NCBI GenBank assembly: GCA_964017235.1
Contig: OZ024938.1
Coordinates: 11,337,454-11,401,453, forward strand
Direction: 5' to 3'
Length of the DNA stretch: 64,000 bases
Source of the DNA: Sabellastarte sp. h YS-2021
Lineage: Eukaryota > Annelida > Polychaeta > Sabellida > Sabellidae
Part shown: positions 27,601 to 39,600 of the stretch, one piece after another
Position numbering within the stretch: position 1 is the stretch's first letter
Layout: every line of letters starts with the position of its first letter
Notes under the pieces: generated by a model
The model's input: the letters and a program-made list of their open reading frames with translations, nothing else
Database searches by the model: none
What the model was told of the DNA's origin: nothing
Made by a program: the position numbers and the translations under genes

Positions 27601-30600
27601 CACATTGAACTTCTGACATTTGTTAAATGTTTGTTCCAAATAGTGTATAATTAATGGTTTTGTTTAGTGTTCTCAATAAACCCGTTTTAGTAGGACCGGG
27701 TAGGTAGTGATTTCAACGGGCGGGTACCCGGGTACTCGCATCGATGGCCGATAATAGCTGAAACTACAAAAATCTACATATTTACAGACTTGAAACCTAC
27801 AGAAATAGTGGGATGCAACCATTTGCTTCATTTCTTGTCGGCCACTTTTTTGCATTCAAAACAATATTACACGGAAGAAATGTTAAATAAAAAAAGACTT
27901 CTGTACATTCAAAACACGGTTGTTTATATAAAAATGGAGTCACATGACCTATCACAAAAGCATTAGACTATTGCTCGAATGTAGTTTCGGAATTGAAACT
28001 TCATTTTTATTTCAGGTTGGTAAGTGAATTTTATTAACATAAAATTATTAACCAGTGTATGAAAATATTGTACTCTTATTTATTTAAGGAGTGCAGGTCA
28101 CTATATAGCCAATATACAGCATTTTATGGACTCGGAATTAAGTAACTGTGTTGATATACTGACGATTTTCAAAGGGATCCGGTATTATAAACAACCAAAA
28201 TAAAAGATAAATAAAATACTATAAATGGTGTACAAGGGTGAGAAAACAATATTCTTGTGTAATTTAATTGAACAGTTTTATTTTTAAGTGAATTAATGAA
28301 GTCGAGATGTGTCTGTACTCGGTCAGCCAATGTGGGCGATATTGACAGAATTAAAGCTTAGATTCGGGTACTCGGGTATGTGATTTCGGATTCGGGTAAA
28401 TATTCAGGGTTCGGGTACCCGGATATCCGGATACCCTTTTAGAGCACTAGTTTTGTTATTTTAGCTTTTTCAGGTAAACGTTTCAATTTGGCCTTGATTC
28501 TTTGCAAATATGTTTGATATGTACCCATTGCCATTGCCCTTTAGCTTTGATAGTTTGTCCTTGACTACGTGTGACCCAGAGAGAGGAGGATGTAGTTGAG
28601 CTGGTTGCCAAGAAGGGTGCGGTGAGCAAAGTGTACAAGGCAAAGTCCAAAGCTGTGCTGGAACAGCTTGCCTGTGTGAAGGAAGATGCCATTAAAGAGG
28701 TGGAGGAGGCTTTAGAGAAGAATGGGTAAGGAAAAGATTACTGTGGAAATCAGAGGTTTTGTTAAAGATTAGAAGAGGCTGTGGCTGAATATAAGTTTGT
28801 TATGGAGAGTGGAGAATGCTTTAGTAAAAGTTAGGGGCTGAATGGGTAAGTTATTGGAAGGGGCCTTTATGGAAAGGATGAAAGCTTCACTAAAGAATGC
28901 AAGGGAGAGGTTATTGTGGACAGGTGTGAAAGTTTTACTTATGCTGGAGGAAATATTGTACAGGAAAGGTGAAAGCTTTATTAAATAATGTGCAATGGAG
29001 AATGATTGGCTGTTGTTAACAGCTGAGGGATTATAAGACGTCGTGGTGAAAATCTGCAAAAGTTATACTGCAAGTGGATGCACTTTCCCAAAGAATGACC
29101 AAGTGGGAGGAATGGTCATTTGGTCATTTCAGATAATTAGAAAATTCTGTATACATACCATATCCTCAAAAAATTGTTTTCAGCTGATAACCTCAAGTTA
29201 TTACAGTAACTATTCAAATGTTGTTGGGGTTAGTGAAAGTAATTAATCTTTTTGGATTAAATTGGTATTCACAAAGTTAAGCAAATCTTTGGATTAAGTG
29301 CAGCAGATTAAGCTATATTTAATCCAAAAGTTAATCCATTTTCTTGGGTTAATTAAAGTTAATCCAAAAATTAGCTTAGTGTCTCTGTGAATACAAATCT
29401 AAATCCTAATCTAATTTTTAGATTAACTGAAGCTAATGTTTCTCTGATCTTTTGCTATTCCCTTTTGTGAATATGGTCCCCTGTGACATGTATAATGCTT
29501 TTCTTTTTATTCATTTTTCCCCCAGTGAATACATGATGACAGTGAATGGAGAGGAATTTCCTATCAAAGCAGACATGGTAGAAATCAAAAGATACAAGAA
29601 GACAGTTCATGGTATGTCACACTCTAATTGCAATCTGCCACTGTGGCCTAGTGGGTAACACACTCATCTAGGAACACAGAGGATGTGGGTTCGATCCTGG
29701 GTACAGGGAGATACATAGTGGCTCAGATGACCACTTAAATGGCTATCCTGTCTCATTGGGTCCCATACCCAGTGGCAGGCGAAAGAACATTGATAAATGG
29801 TCATCCCATATCCTCTGTCTTTCACTTAGGGGAAGGTCAGTCACTAGTGCTTGGGCTGTATTGTATTTGTATTTATACTCAGTGCAGTATCTGCGTGTAC
29901 TACAGGACTCAAAGTGCCATATGACCCATCCGACTGTACAAGTGCAGTCCAAGTCTCAAAATACTGACCTTCCCCTAACTAAAAGGCTGGCTCAAGTATG
30001 ACCATTTATCAATGTCCTTGAGGTTTTTTAGCCTGCCACTTGGAATGGGACCCAATGACAGAGGACTGCCATTTTTGAGTGGTCTTCCGAGCCACTATGT
30101 GTCCGCTTGTACCTAGGACTGAACCTAGGTCCTGTGTGTTCTTAGGTGAGTGTGTTAACCACTAGGCCACAGTCGCAGATACTTGTGCAGTCAGAATAGG
30201 TCAAATAGTGGTAAAAGAAGATATTGTGCAGAGTATAAATATACAATACAATTAGTGCTGTGAAATTACTTTGAATTTTGGGTTCAGTGTTTGATCCTCT
30301 GATATGCTTTTAAAACTGAATAAAGGGTATAGAAACCTAACTTTAAATCTTCTAGTGTCTATGTTTAAAATATTTTAAAAACCTAAAATCAGTTTTGGAT
30401 AGATTTCACCATATTCGCAGCAGAATGTTTTGGTGAAAATTGCATCTTTTATTGCGTTAATACATCCTATCCAATGGACAATAGCTTATCCGGTCGGCGC
30501 AGACCGGCCCGCCAAACGACAGAAAAAGTCATTCTGTATGCATGCATACTGGCCGGCCGGCCCTGGTGTGCACTCGCTAGGTGTCGCCTCTGTGTTGCTT

Positions 30601-33600
30601 CCTGGCCAGTGCCCGTGACGTCATAGCATCTTTTTTTGTTTGGCGCGTGGTGTTTGCACACGAAAATTTTCTGCTCTTAATATTTGTGGATTATAGCTAG
30701 GTTTTTCATTTTTTCTCAACTTATTTTAGTTTTATAACTTGTGGAGAGTGTATAGACTATAATGTCGTCACCTGGGCAAAAGAGAGGGGGCTGCGGTCAT
30801 CAGATGGCGTCCTTTTACTACAACTTTCTACGCCCTCTTACCGTCTCAAGAAGGAAAAAAGAGAGGCAAGGAAAATGGACGCTACACCCAGTAAAGACAG
30901 TTCTTTAGTTGAACCTTCATCCGTCTCTGTGATTGGACCTGTAGGGACTTCCAGCTCTTCTGCACCAGCTATTCCTGAAAAGAAGCCCAAGAAAGACAAG
31001 CCCTCCACTGCTTCTTCTTCTACAGGTAAAGCCAAGAAATCTACCAAATCGGTCGAAGATTCAAAGTACCTTGAACTTGACAAGAAATAGACCGACCGTT
31101 TTAATCGATTGGAGGCACTTCTCTTGGCCAAGTCTCTTCAGCCGGCTGATCAACCCGCCTTCTCCTCATCAGTCATAGTTCCCCCTGCTCACTCTCCTCC
31201 TGCTGCTATCTCCAAAGATTCCGAACCATTCTTTCAACCATTGTCTTCAGGGCGCACTGGCACAGACTCCTCTGTCCTAGTACATCAGTCAGCCAGCCAG
31301 CCCGGTTCGGAGAAGTCTTCATCTGAGCGCACTGGAAAAGACATCTCTGCTTCACAGCATCTGTCATCCAGCCAGCTTGTAACCGACCAACAACCTGTCC
31401 GACAGATTTCACCTGGGCGCACTGGCAAGGATTCCTCTGCCTCCAGGCATCAATCAGCCAGCCAGCCTTCAACCGACCGGCAGCGTCCGGTTACTCACAC
31501 TGGTACCGACCCTTCATCCATCAGACCTTCTTCAGATTCTAAGGCCCGGTCTGACCGGCCTAGATCTTTGGCCACCGACTCCGGCTCTCCAACTCTACAT
31601 CGACATCGTCGAAACAGCTCCTCTAGTGGCAGCTCAGCTTCAGATTCTGACTTCACCGACCGACCACCTGTGGACTTATACGCAGAAGAGGGAGAGTTAT
31701 CAGAGGATCAAGATTGCACGACCCATGAGCCCGACCAAGCTATCAGCGAGGAACAAACTTATAGAGAAACCATGAGTGGCATACGTTCCTATATGGGCTG
31801 GTCAAATATTCCTGAACTGGACAGTACTGCAACAGGATCCGATGATAACCCCTTTTCTGGGCCGAAGTCCTCTACCCCAGGGAAAGTGTCAGTGAATATG
31901 CCGACGGAGGATTGGCTGTGCAAGAAGATAAGCAAACTGAACGTTACTCTGGTTGAGGGTTACCCCTCCCGAAGTTCTGAAGCCGGTGGCTTGCTGATGG
32001 ACCAGTTCTTGAGACCTGCAAAGTCACAGTCCAAGTGGTACGGGCTGTCATCCGACCACAAAGCTGACCCTTCCGCAGTCTCGTCCTGGTATACGGACGC
32101 GTGCAAGTTGAACAGCACCTACAGCAGAATTGCTAGGCAGTCTGGTCTCACCACTTCTCATCCCACATCCAGGCGTATCTCTCAAGAGACTCTTAGGCGA
32201 TGGGAGAAATCAGCACGAGAGGCTACAATCATCTGTAACCAGGCTGCCAGTTTCAATCGTTGTCTTTTTAAAGTTCAACAAGACATACAGGAACAGTTCA
32301 AGACTGTACGCTCAGAGAATAAGGGCAAGAGTTCAACCAAGGTTTCCGCGGCTATGGATGAGATGCAACACCTCATGTACTTTAACTCCAGCATTTGCCA
32401 AGCTGCTGCAAAGACAATGGAGCACCTTACTGAATTTGTGTTTGTGTCCATGGGAAACCTGACGTTGGCTCGAAGGGACGCCTACCTCACCCACCTTAGA
32501 ACCGGGGTTAAACCAGACACTTTGGCCGGTTTAAGAACTGCTCCCATTCATATCAACACCCTCTTCCCGGACTCTCTCATCAAGAAAGCTGAAGAGGAAA
32601 TTGTACAGTATGAAAGCAAGGGTCAGTCGTCCTCTAGCAAGGGAAAGGGTCGGTACCATCCTTATGAGAGGCCGGAGAGGAAAGGTGACAAGAAATCATC
32701 GTCGTTTAAGAGTGACAAGCCCTCATGGAAAAACATTGGCAAAGGGCATCAGAGAAGGAATCGAGGGAAGTCTTCACACTACTCCTCGCGACCAGCCAAG
32801 GGCCAGCAGTCCTTTAAATGACAATCATTGTTTCAACAAGTTACAGGGAGGACTGCTGGCCGGGAGCCAGACTTTAACACCAGAACATTTTGTAAACTTA
32901 AATGTTGTAACTCGTGTTCCTACTGCACCCGGGCATTCACAAAGGAAAGGAGTAAGTCCCGGGTTGCCAGTCTGTCATTTACCAAAAGTTTGCAAATTAA
33001 AATATGTGAAAGGTGTTTCTTGTGTCACTCAATTGTGTTATGTAAATCCTGTAACAAATGTCAAACCTGCTGCCCAAAATCATCTTGTAGGGGCCAGGCT
33101 CCAACACTACTGGCAAATTTGGCTGGATCTGGGTGTCGGTCCAAAAGTGGTTCAAATCCTCAAAGAGGGTTATACCCTCCCCTTTCGGCACCGACCAAAA
33201 CTAGCAAGGTCTCCCACTGTCGTAAGCAGTTATGCAGATCCCCACAGGAACAGCTACCTGTTGGAGGCATTGCAGCAACTGCTCGACAAAAACGCTATAG
33301 AACTAGTTCAAAATCAAGCCTCACTGGGGTTTTTCAACAGGCTGTTTCTAGTACCAAAGCCCAACAACAAGTGGAGACCTATATTAGATCTGAGCAAGCT
33401 AAACCTCTTTCTGAAAACAGAAAAGTTCAAAATGGAAACTCCGGAAACCATCAGAACCTCCGTCCAACAGGGAGAATGGGTCACCTCCATCGACTTCAAG
33501 GACGCCTACTTCCATATCCCGGTACAGGAACAATCCAAGAAATACCTGAGATTTCATGTCCAGGGTCAGACATACCAATTCAAGGCATTACCTTTCGGTC

Positions 33601-36600
33601 TGTCCACAGCGCCCATGGAGTTCACTGTGGTAGTCAAGGAGGTGAAGCTGATGGCCACACAAAAGGGTATAAGAATCCACCAGTACCTAGACGACTGGTT
33701 GGTGAGAGCCCCTTCATATCGGTTATGTCTCCAACATACTCAGATTCTAGTAAAACTGTGCCAAGATTTAGGTTGGGTGGTGAATCTGGAAAAGTTGGAA
33801 CTGGAGCCCAAACAGGTTTTCAACTTCGTAGGTTACCAGTTCGACCTCATGGCCGGTCGGGTCAGACCCACACCGGACCGGTGGCAGAGTCTTCAGAGCA
33901 AGATATTGGAGCTGCTGTCCATACCGGCCTGCCCGGTCCGACAGTTCATGTCTCTGATAGGCCTACTCACTGCCACAGAAAAGCAGGTTCACCTCGGTCG
34001 GTTACATATGCGACCAATACAATGGCACCTCAAAAGAAACTGGAGGGTCCCGGAATCGCTAGAAAAGAGCATTCCCGTGCCCAGGTCCTTGCACCCACAT
34101 TTACGATGGTGGCTACAGGAAGACAATGTCCTCACAGGTCAGCCATTACACCCCATAAAACATGCTCTGCAAATTTTTACAGACGCATCAAAAGAAGGAT
34201 GGGGCGCTCACTTAAACGAGCATATTGCAAGAGGAACCTGGTCCCTACCAGAAAGCAAATTGCATATCAATTATCTCGAACTCAAAGCAGTCCTATTGGC
34301 TTTAAAAGAGTTCAGAGCCCTTTGCATAGACAAGATAGTTCTTGTCGCAACAGACAATACCACTGTGGTAGCCTACATAAACAAGGAGGGAGGGATGAAG
34401 TCGGGCCCGCTTTGCGCGCTTCTCTGGAGGATCTTGACCTGGTGTTCCAGCAATCAAGTCACCCTCAAAGCCCGACACATCCCAGGCCGTCTAAATGTGG
34501 TAGCAGACCAGCTATCCAGACTGGGCCAGACCATTCAAACAGAGTGGTCCCTCCTACCGGAGGTCTTTCATATGATATGCAAAAAGTGGCACCAGCCTCA
34601 AGTGGACTTATTTGCCACGAGATTCAACAGGAAGTTATCCCTGTTCGTGTCACCGGTTCCAGATCCCCTGGCCATGGCCATAGATGCCCTCAGTCTGCCT
34701 TGGGACGCGTATGCCTTCCCACCAACAGCCATTCTGGGCAAAGTGGTGGAGAAGTTGCAGAACACCCCATGCAAGAGAATGATTCTAATTGCCCCGGGGT
34801 GGCCGAACATGCCCTGGTTCTGGGACCTGGTAGCCATGTCCAGTCAAATCCCATTGAGCCTACCCTTCCTGCCCAACCTGCTAACACAACCATTCAATCA
34901 GATCCCTCACAGAAATCTGACGAATCTGAACCTCCATGCTTGGCTCCTAGAGCCGCAGCTATCAAAAAACAAGGGTTTTCTAAAGCAGTGGCGGAAAGGA
35001 TTGAGGCTCCTCAGAGAGGATCCACCCGATCAGTCTATGAAGCAAAGTGGACCATTTTTACAAAATGGTGCGACGCTCATCAGGTGGACTTCAGGGCACC
35101 CCCTGTAAAGTCAGTGGCCGACTTCCTATTATACCTGTTTCAGGACAGGAAGTTACAGCCCAGTACAATTGATGGATACCGGTCTGCTATTGCGGACAAG
35201 CTAGGAAACTCACCCTTAGACATGGGTAAAGACCAAAATCTCACTCGTCTCCTGGATAGTTTCCATAGAGACAGGCCCAAGGGAAGGCGGGGAATTCCTT
35301 CGTGGAACCTTTCACTGGTGTTACACCAGCTAACAAAACCCCCCTTCGAACCCATTAAAGAGGCATCTTTGAAGCATCTGACTTTCAAAACAGTTTTCCT
35401 CTTGGCCTTGGGTTCGGGAAAACGAAGGAGTGAGATTCATGCCTGGCAAAATAGAAACATCAGACACCAGTCGGATTGGTCCAAGGTGTCTCTATATCCA
35501 TCACCCAGCTTTCTCTCCAAGAACCAGCTGGCGAAAGAGGGTCCGGAGAGTGTGGCCCCAGTGGTTATACCAGCCCTGGCCCCTACTCTGGATAGATCCC
35601 TCAAGTCTGACAGGTCCCTCTGTCCGGTCAGAGCTTTACGCTACTATTTGGACAGGACCACAGACCTCAGGCAGAACAAAGAGTTAGTTTTTGTCTCCTT
35701 CAAGAAAGGTTTTGACAGAGATATCTCTCCTGCCACCATCTCCTCATGGATCAAGCAAACAGTGATCCTGTGTTATGAGCTCTCTGATCAGGAGTCCCAC
35801 CAACTACATCAGGTTAAAGCCCATGATGTTAGGGCCTTTGCTGCTTCCAAGGCTTTCCAGTCGGGAGTATCCTTGGAACAAATTTTGTCAGCCTGCCACT
35901 GGAAGTCACATAACACCTTCACACAATTCTACCTGAAGGATGTGGCTTGGGCCGACACAGAGCTCTTCCACCTAGGGCCGGTAGTGGCTGCTCAGCAGGT
36001 CCACAAATAGCCCGAACACGGGGAGATGTGTACATATGTATATAGTGTACAGATAATTAAGAGTTTTTGAACACAAAAAAAAAAAAAAAAAAAATGTGCT
36101 TTGCTTCCTTCGGGAGGTTTATTTCTTGGGTCTGGACTCATCCCTCTTCTTCCCTCCTTCAGAAGGGCCTGAAGAAAAACAAGGGGGGGGGAGAGGTGGG
36201 TCGGTTTGGGCCGTTGTACCGGCTTCTGTAGACCGGCCCTAGCCTTAGTAGTCCCCTGTTCTCAGGGTAGACCTGGGCAGTCGAGTTGTTAGTTCTTAAT
36301 CTGAGTCCATTGAGACCCCAATGACTTACCCGCCTACCAAGCGGTAGTTATTCAGCTATTGTCCATTGGATAGGATGTATTAACGCAATAAAATTGCAAA
36401 TTTAATAAGTAAATTAAATTTTTATAAGTTAATACCCTATCCAATGGACACACAAGACCCTCCCAACCGACCCCGCTTACATTCCTTGGGGATCCGGATC
36501 AGGCTTTAAGTGACCCGAAAAAAGATGCTATGACGTCACGGGCACTGGCCAGGAAGCAACACAGAGGCGACACCTAGCGAGTGCACACCAGGGCCGGGCG

Positions 36601-39600
36601 GCCAGTATGCATGCATACAGAATGACTTTTTCTGTCGTTTGGCGGGCCGGTCTGCGCCGACCGGATAAGCTATTGTCCATTGGATAGGGTATTAACTTAT
36701 AAAAATTTAATTTACTTATTAAATTTGCAATTTTGTAACTGTTTGAAATTTTTTAAAGTGTATAGTTTTTGCAAAGTCTGAGTTTCAAGTATTTTAACCA
36801 AACTTTATTTTTGGAATAGAGATCAAGCAAACTACCACTGTTCTACAAAAATAAAAAATGTCACTTTCAAAATCACTGAAATTCTTACTACATTGATGTT
36901 TACTGGACAAGATTATTAACTTGAGACTTTAGATCATCCGGATATCGTTTTAGTGGAAGAAATCATCCCATCTGTGATAGAGCCGTCGTTTGGTATTGGG
37001 CGCATCATGTACACAATATTTGAGCACAATTTCAAAATGCGGGAAGGAGATGAACAGAGAACGGTAAGTTGGCTTATTTCACCGTATTCTCAATAAAACA
37101 TAGAAGTTATTTGATGGGCAAACTAAAATAGTATCTCTTGTGATGTTTTGGTAATTTCTGAATGTTTTTCAGAATCCGAATGTTAGATATTTGAACGAAA
37201 CTATGTTTTTGGGGCAGTCAACATGCGAACTATTGAACTTGAAAAAACTTCTACTACTGTTGTTTGTATGTAAACACATTTAAACAATTTGAATCTATTT
37301 TGTGTGTTTAATTTTCTTATTTGATCTATTGTTATTTCGTGTACATGAGAACAAAAATTTTGCATTTATAAATTGCAAAGCCACGGTGCCAGAACGTTAA
37401 CACATCTCGCCTCCCACCTCTGAGATTGGCGTTCGAATCTCAAGTGGGAAAGCTGGTAGTTGCTTGCCGTTGGTTGGCAGTTTACAGTACAGAACCTTGA
37501 CCAACTGTATGTACTGGTTTCCTCTGCTCATAAAACTACCTATTGTGATGTGATCTATACAATGTGTTGAAAGCGACGTTAAAACCCAAATAACTAAATA
37601 AATGTAAATTGCAAATCAGGGGTTGGATGGAGGGAGTTGCACACACGTGTACCTACTGGTGGTGCTGTCGTTTGCGTCTACAAATACAGTTTTCTGGGTG
37701 TTCAAAAATAAATTATATCTGCTGTTTTGTTTGGTTTAGTATTTACACAACTACTGAAAATTGTAGATGTGTTTACATGAGACATAAGTCCATACGCACA
37801 AGAGAAGGCAAAATATTTTAAAGGTCATCATATTGAACCATTGTGAAGGTATTTTATTCAATATTTAATAATATCACCAACATTTATAATTTGTCAAGCA
37901 ATATAATGCATGCATTATGGAAAATAAAAAGGTTTTTCAATTACCGGTTCTCACAACTTGATAAGGCATGTTGCCATTTTAGTCCAGATCGAAACAACAT
38001 GTGGTATCCAGGCATTACATTAACAACACTGGTACATACACTTAGAATCTGCACAGATTAAGCATGATGAAAGTCTGATAAGATTAATTAGATTCACTAT
38101 GTATTTTATCTTTTTCATTTCAGTACATCTCTCTTCCGGCTCTGATCGCACCCTACAAGTGTTCAGTGCTTCCACTTAGTAACAAGCCAGAGTTCATGCC
38201 TTTTGTGAAAAGCCTCTGTGAGTATTTCCTTTAAAACAATTCTACAAGAAAATTGTCACTGGGGCAGGTCACCATCACAATGAGGACTTTGGTTGCCTCG
38301 AAATGATTCACAAACTTTGATCAGGATACAGACTTTTTACTTAGTTTAGTTTTTTGGTGTAATTTACTAGTGATTAGTTCATTGGTGAGTTGCTACCGCC
38401 ATATTTCCAACGTCGGATGAGAAGTTCACCCGTACAACTTTGGAAACATAGCTCTAAAATAAATTATATTTCTGCAAGGCCCACAATAAGTGACTATAAT
38501 GGAACAACTAGTGACTTTAATGTATTTTTGTCTTTTGCATAAAACTGCTTGCTCAGCACAGAAATAAATTACAAGTTTGGCTGACAGCATTGAGTGAAGT
38601 ATGGAATATAATGCCATGTTTGCTTTTCAGTTGGCTGCAACTAAAACATGGTTACCCGAATTCAGATCGGTTCTTTCCAGAAGGTTACCCGCCGGTGTTG
38701 TTTTTCCAACAAAGTCACGGCCTTAGTTGTTATCCTTAAATTCGAATGAACAGTTCAGACACTGCAGACACTGGTGCACTGCTGAGGGTCAACTCTGGAA
38801 ATCACCAAAGTCATTGAAACTCTACACAAAATTTACTAAACTGTGTGTAAAATGTTTTAGTGTTGACAATAATGTTGCTCAGTTTAAATTAGATTTTGGG
38901 CACTATCTGTCAATAACAAAGGACAAGGCAATCCCTTCACCAATTTTTACCAAATTTTCAGAATATGTTTATCAGGCAATATCCGACAAGAACGCTAGCC
39001 AATAGCAACACTTTTGCTTATTTTTTTCACTTGTTCTTCTGTGGGTCTTCTTCAGTCAATCCCCGGCGTGTTTCAGTGTATCTTTGTCCCAATTGGTACT
39101 AGAGCTTCTTACATTTCAGGCAACATCTGGTAGAGTGGGTGCTCTAGAGTCCAACCCATGCATGGACTTTACAAAAAAAATTTCCTTTACATTTAAAATG
39201 GTGTGCAACTTGCCAAATGTCTTTGGTACTCTCCGTTATACTTGCAGGCTGGGGTTCTCACCAGCTGAGGCGGGCTATATTTACAACTAGAAACAGATTC
39301 TTTTATTTTACAAACTATCTGTTAGTTCAACACTATCCTTCCAAGCATGTTTGGATAACAGAGATTTTTTGCAGTCACTATTCTCTTAGTACTTCCTGCA
39401 TCTTCTCTGTGTTTTTAGCACGTTATTTGAACCATGACTATTAAAAACCATCTTTAAAAGATCATTATGAAGAGCTTTGTCCTTTTAGCATCTTCGTTGA
39501 CAAACCTGGATGTCTCCCACCGAGTGGACAGCAGCACAGGGTCAATCGGCCGGCGATATGCACGCACTGACCAAATCGCTATTCCGTACGGCATCACGAT

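Larger units (their letters stand above)
30447..36734 (+). mobile_element. DIRS-like tyrosine-recombinase retroelement B (fossil, nearly whole)
   Basis: Both inverted terminal repeats, an internal complementary region and all coding parts are present. The left end starts TTTTATTGCG and the right end finishes TTTGCAATTTT. The internal region carries exactly the joined complement of both ends, the structural signature of the DIRS group. There is no target duplication, as expected. The recombinase and RT frames are long and open. About one or two breaks are apparent in the Gag region, so it is a young fossil. It sits in the GARS1 exon 9-10 intron, in the gene's orientation. Confidence 0.93.

Noticed and set aside
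32828-34930. Long upstream part of the recombinase-containing frame in element B as a separate protein
   Set aside because: It overlaps the recognisable RT/RNase H frame in another register and shows no domain; only the part after about 34930 is recombinase.
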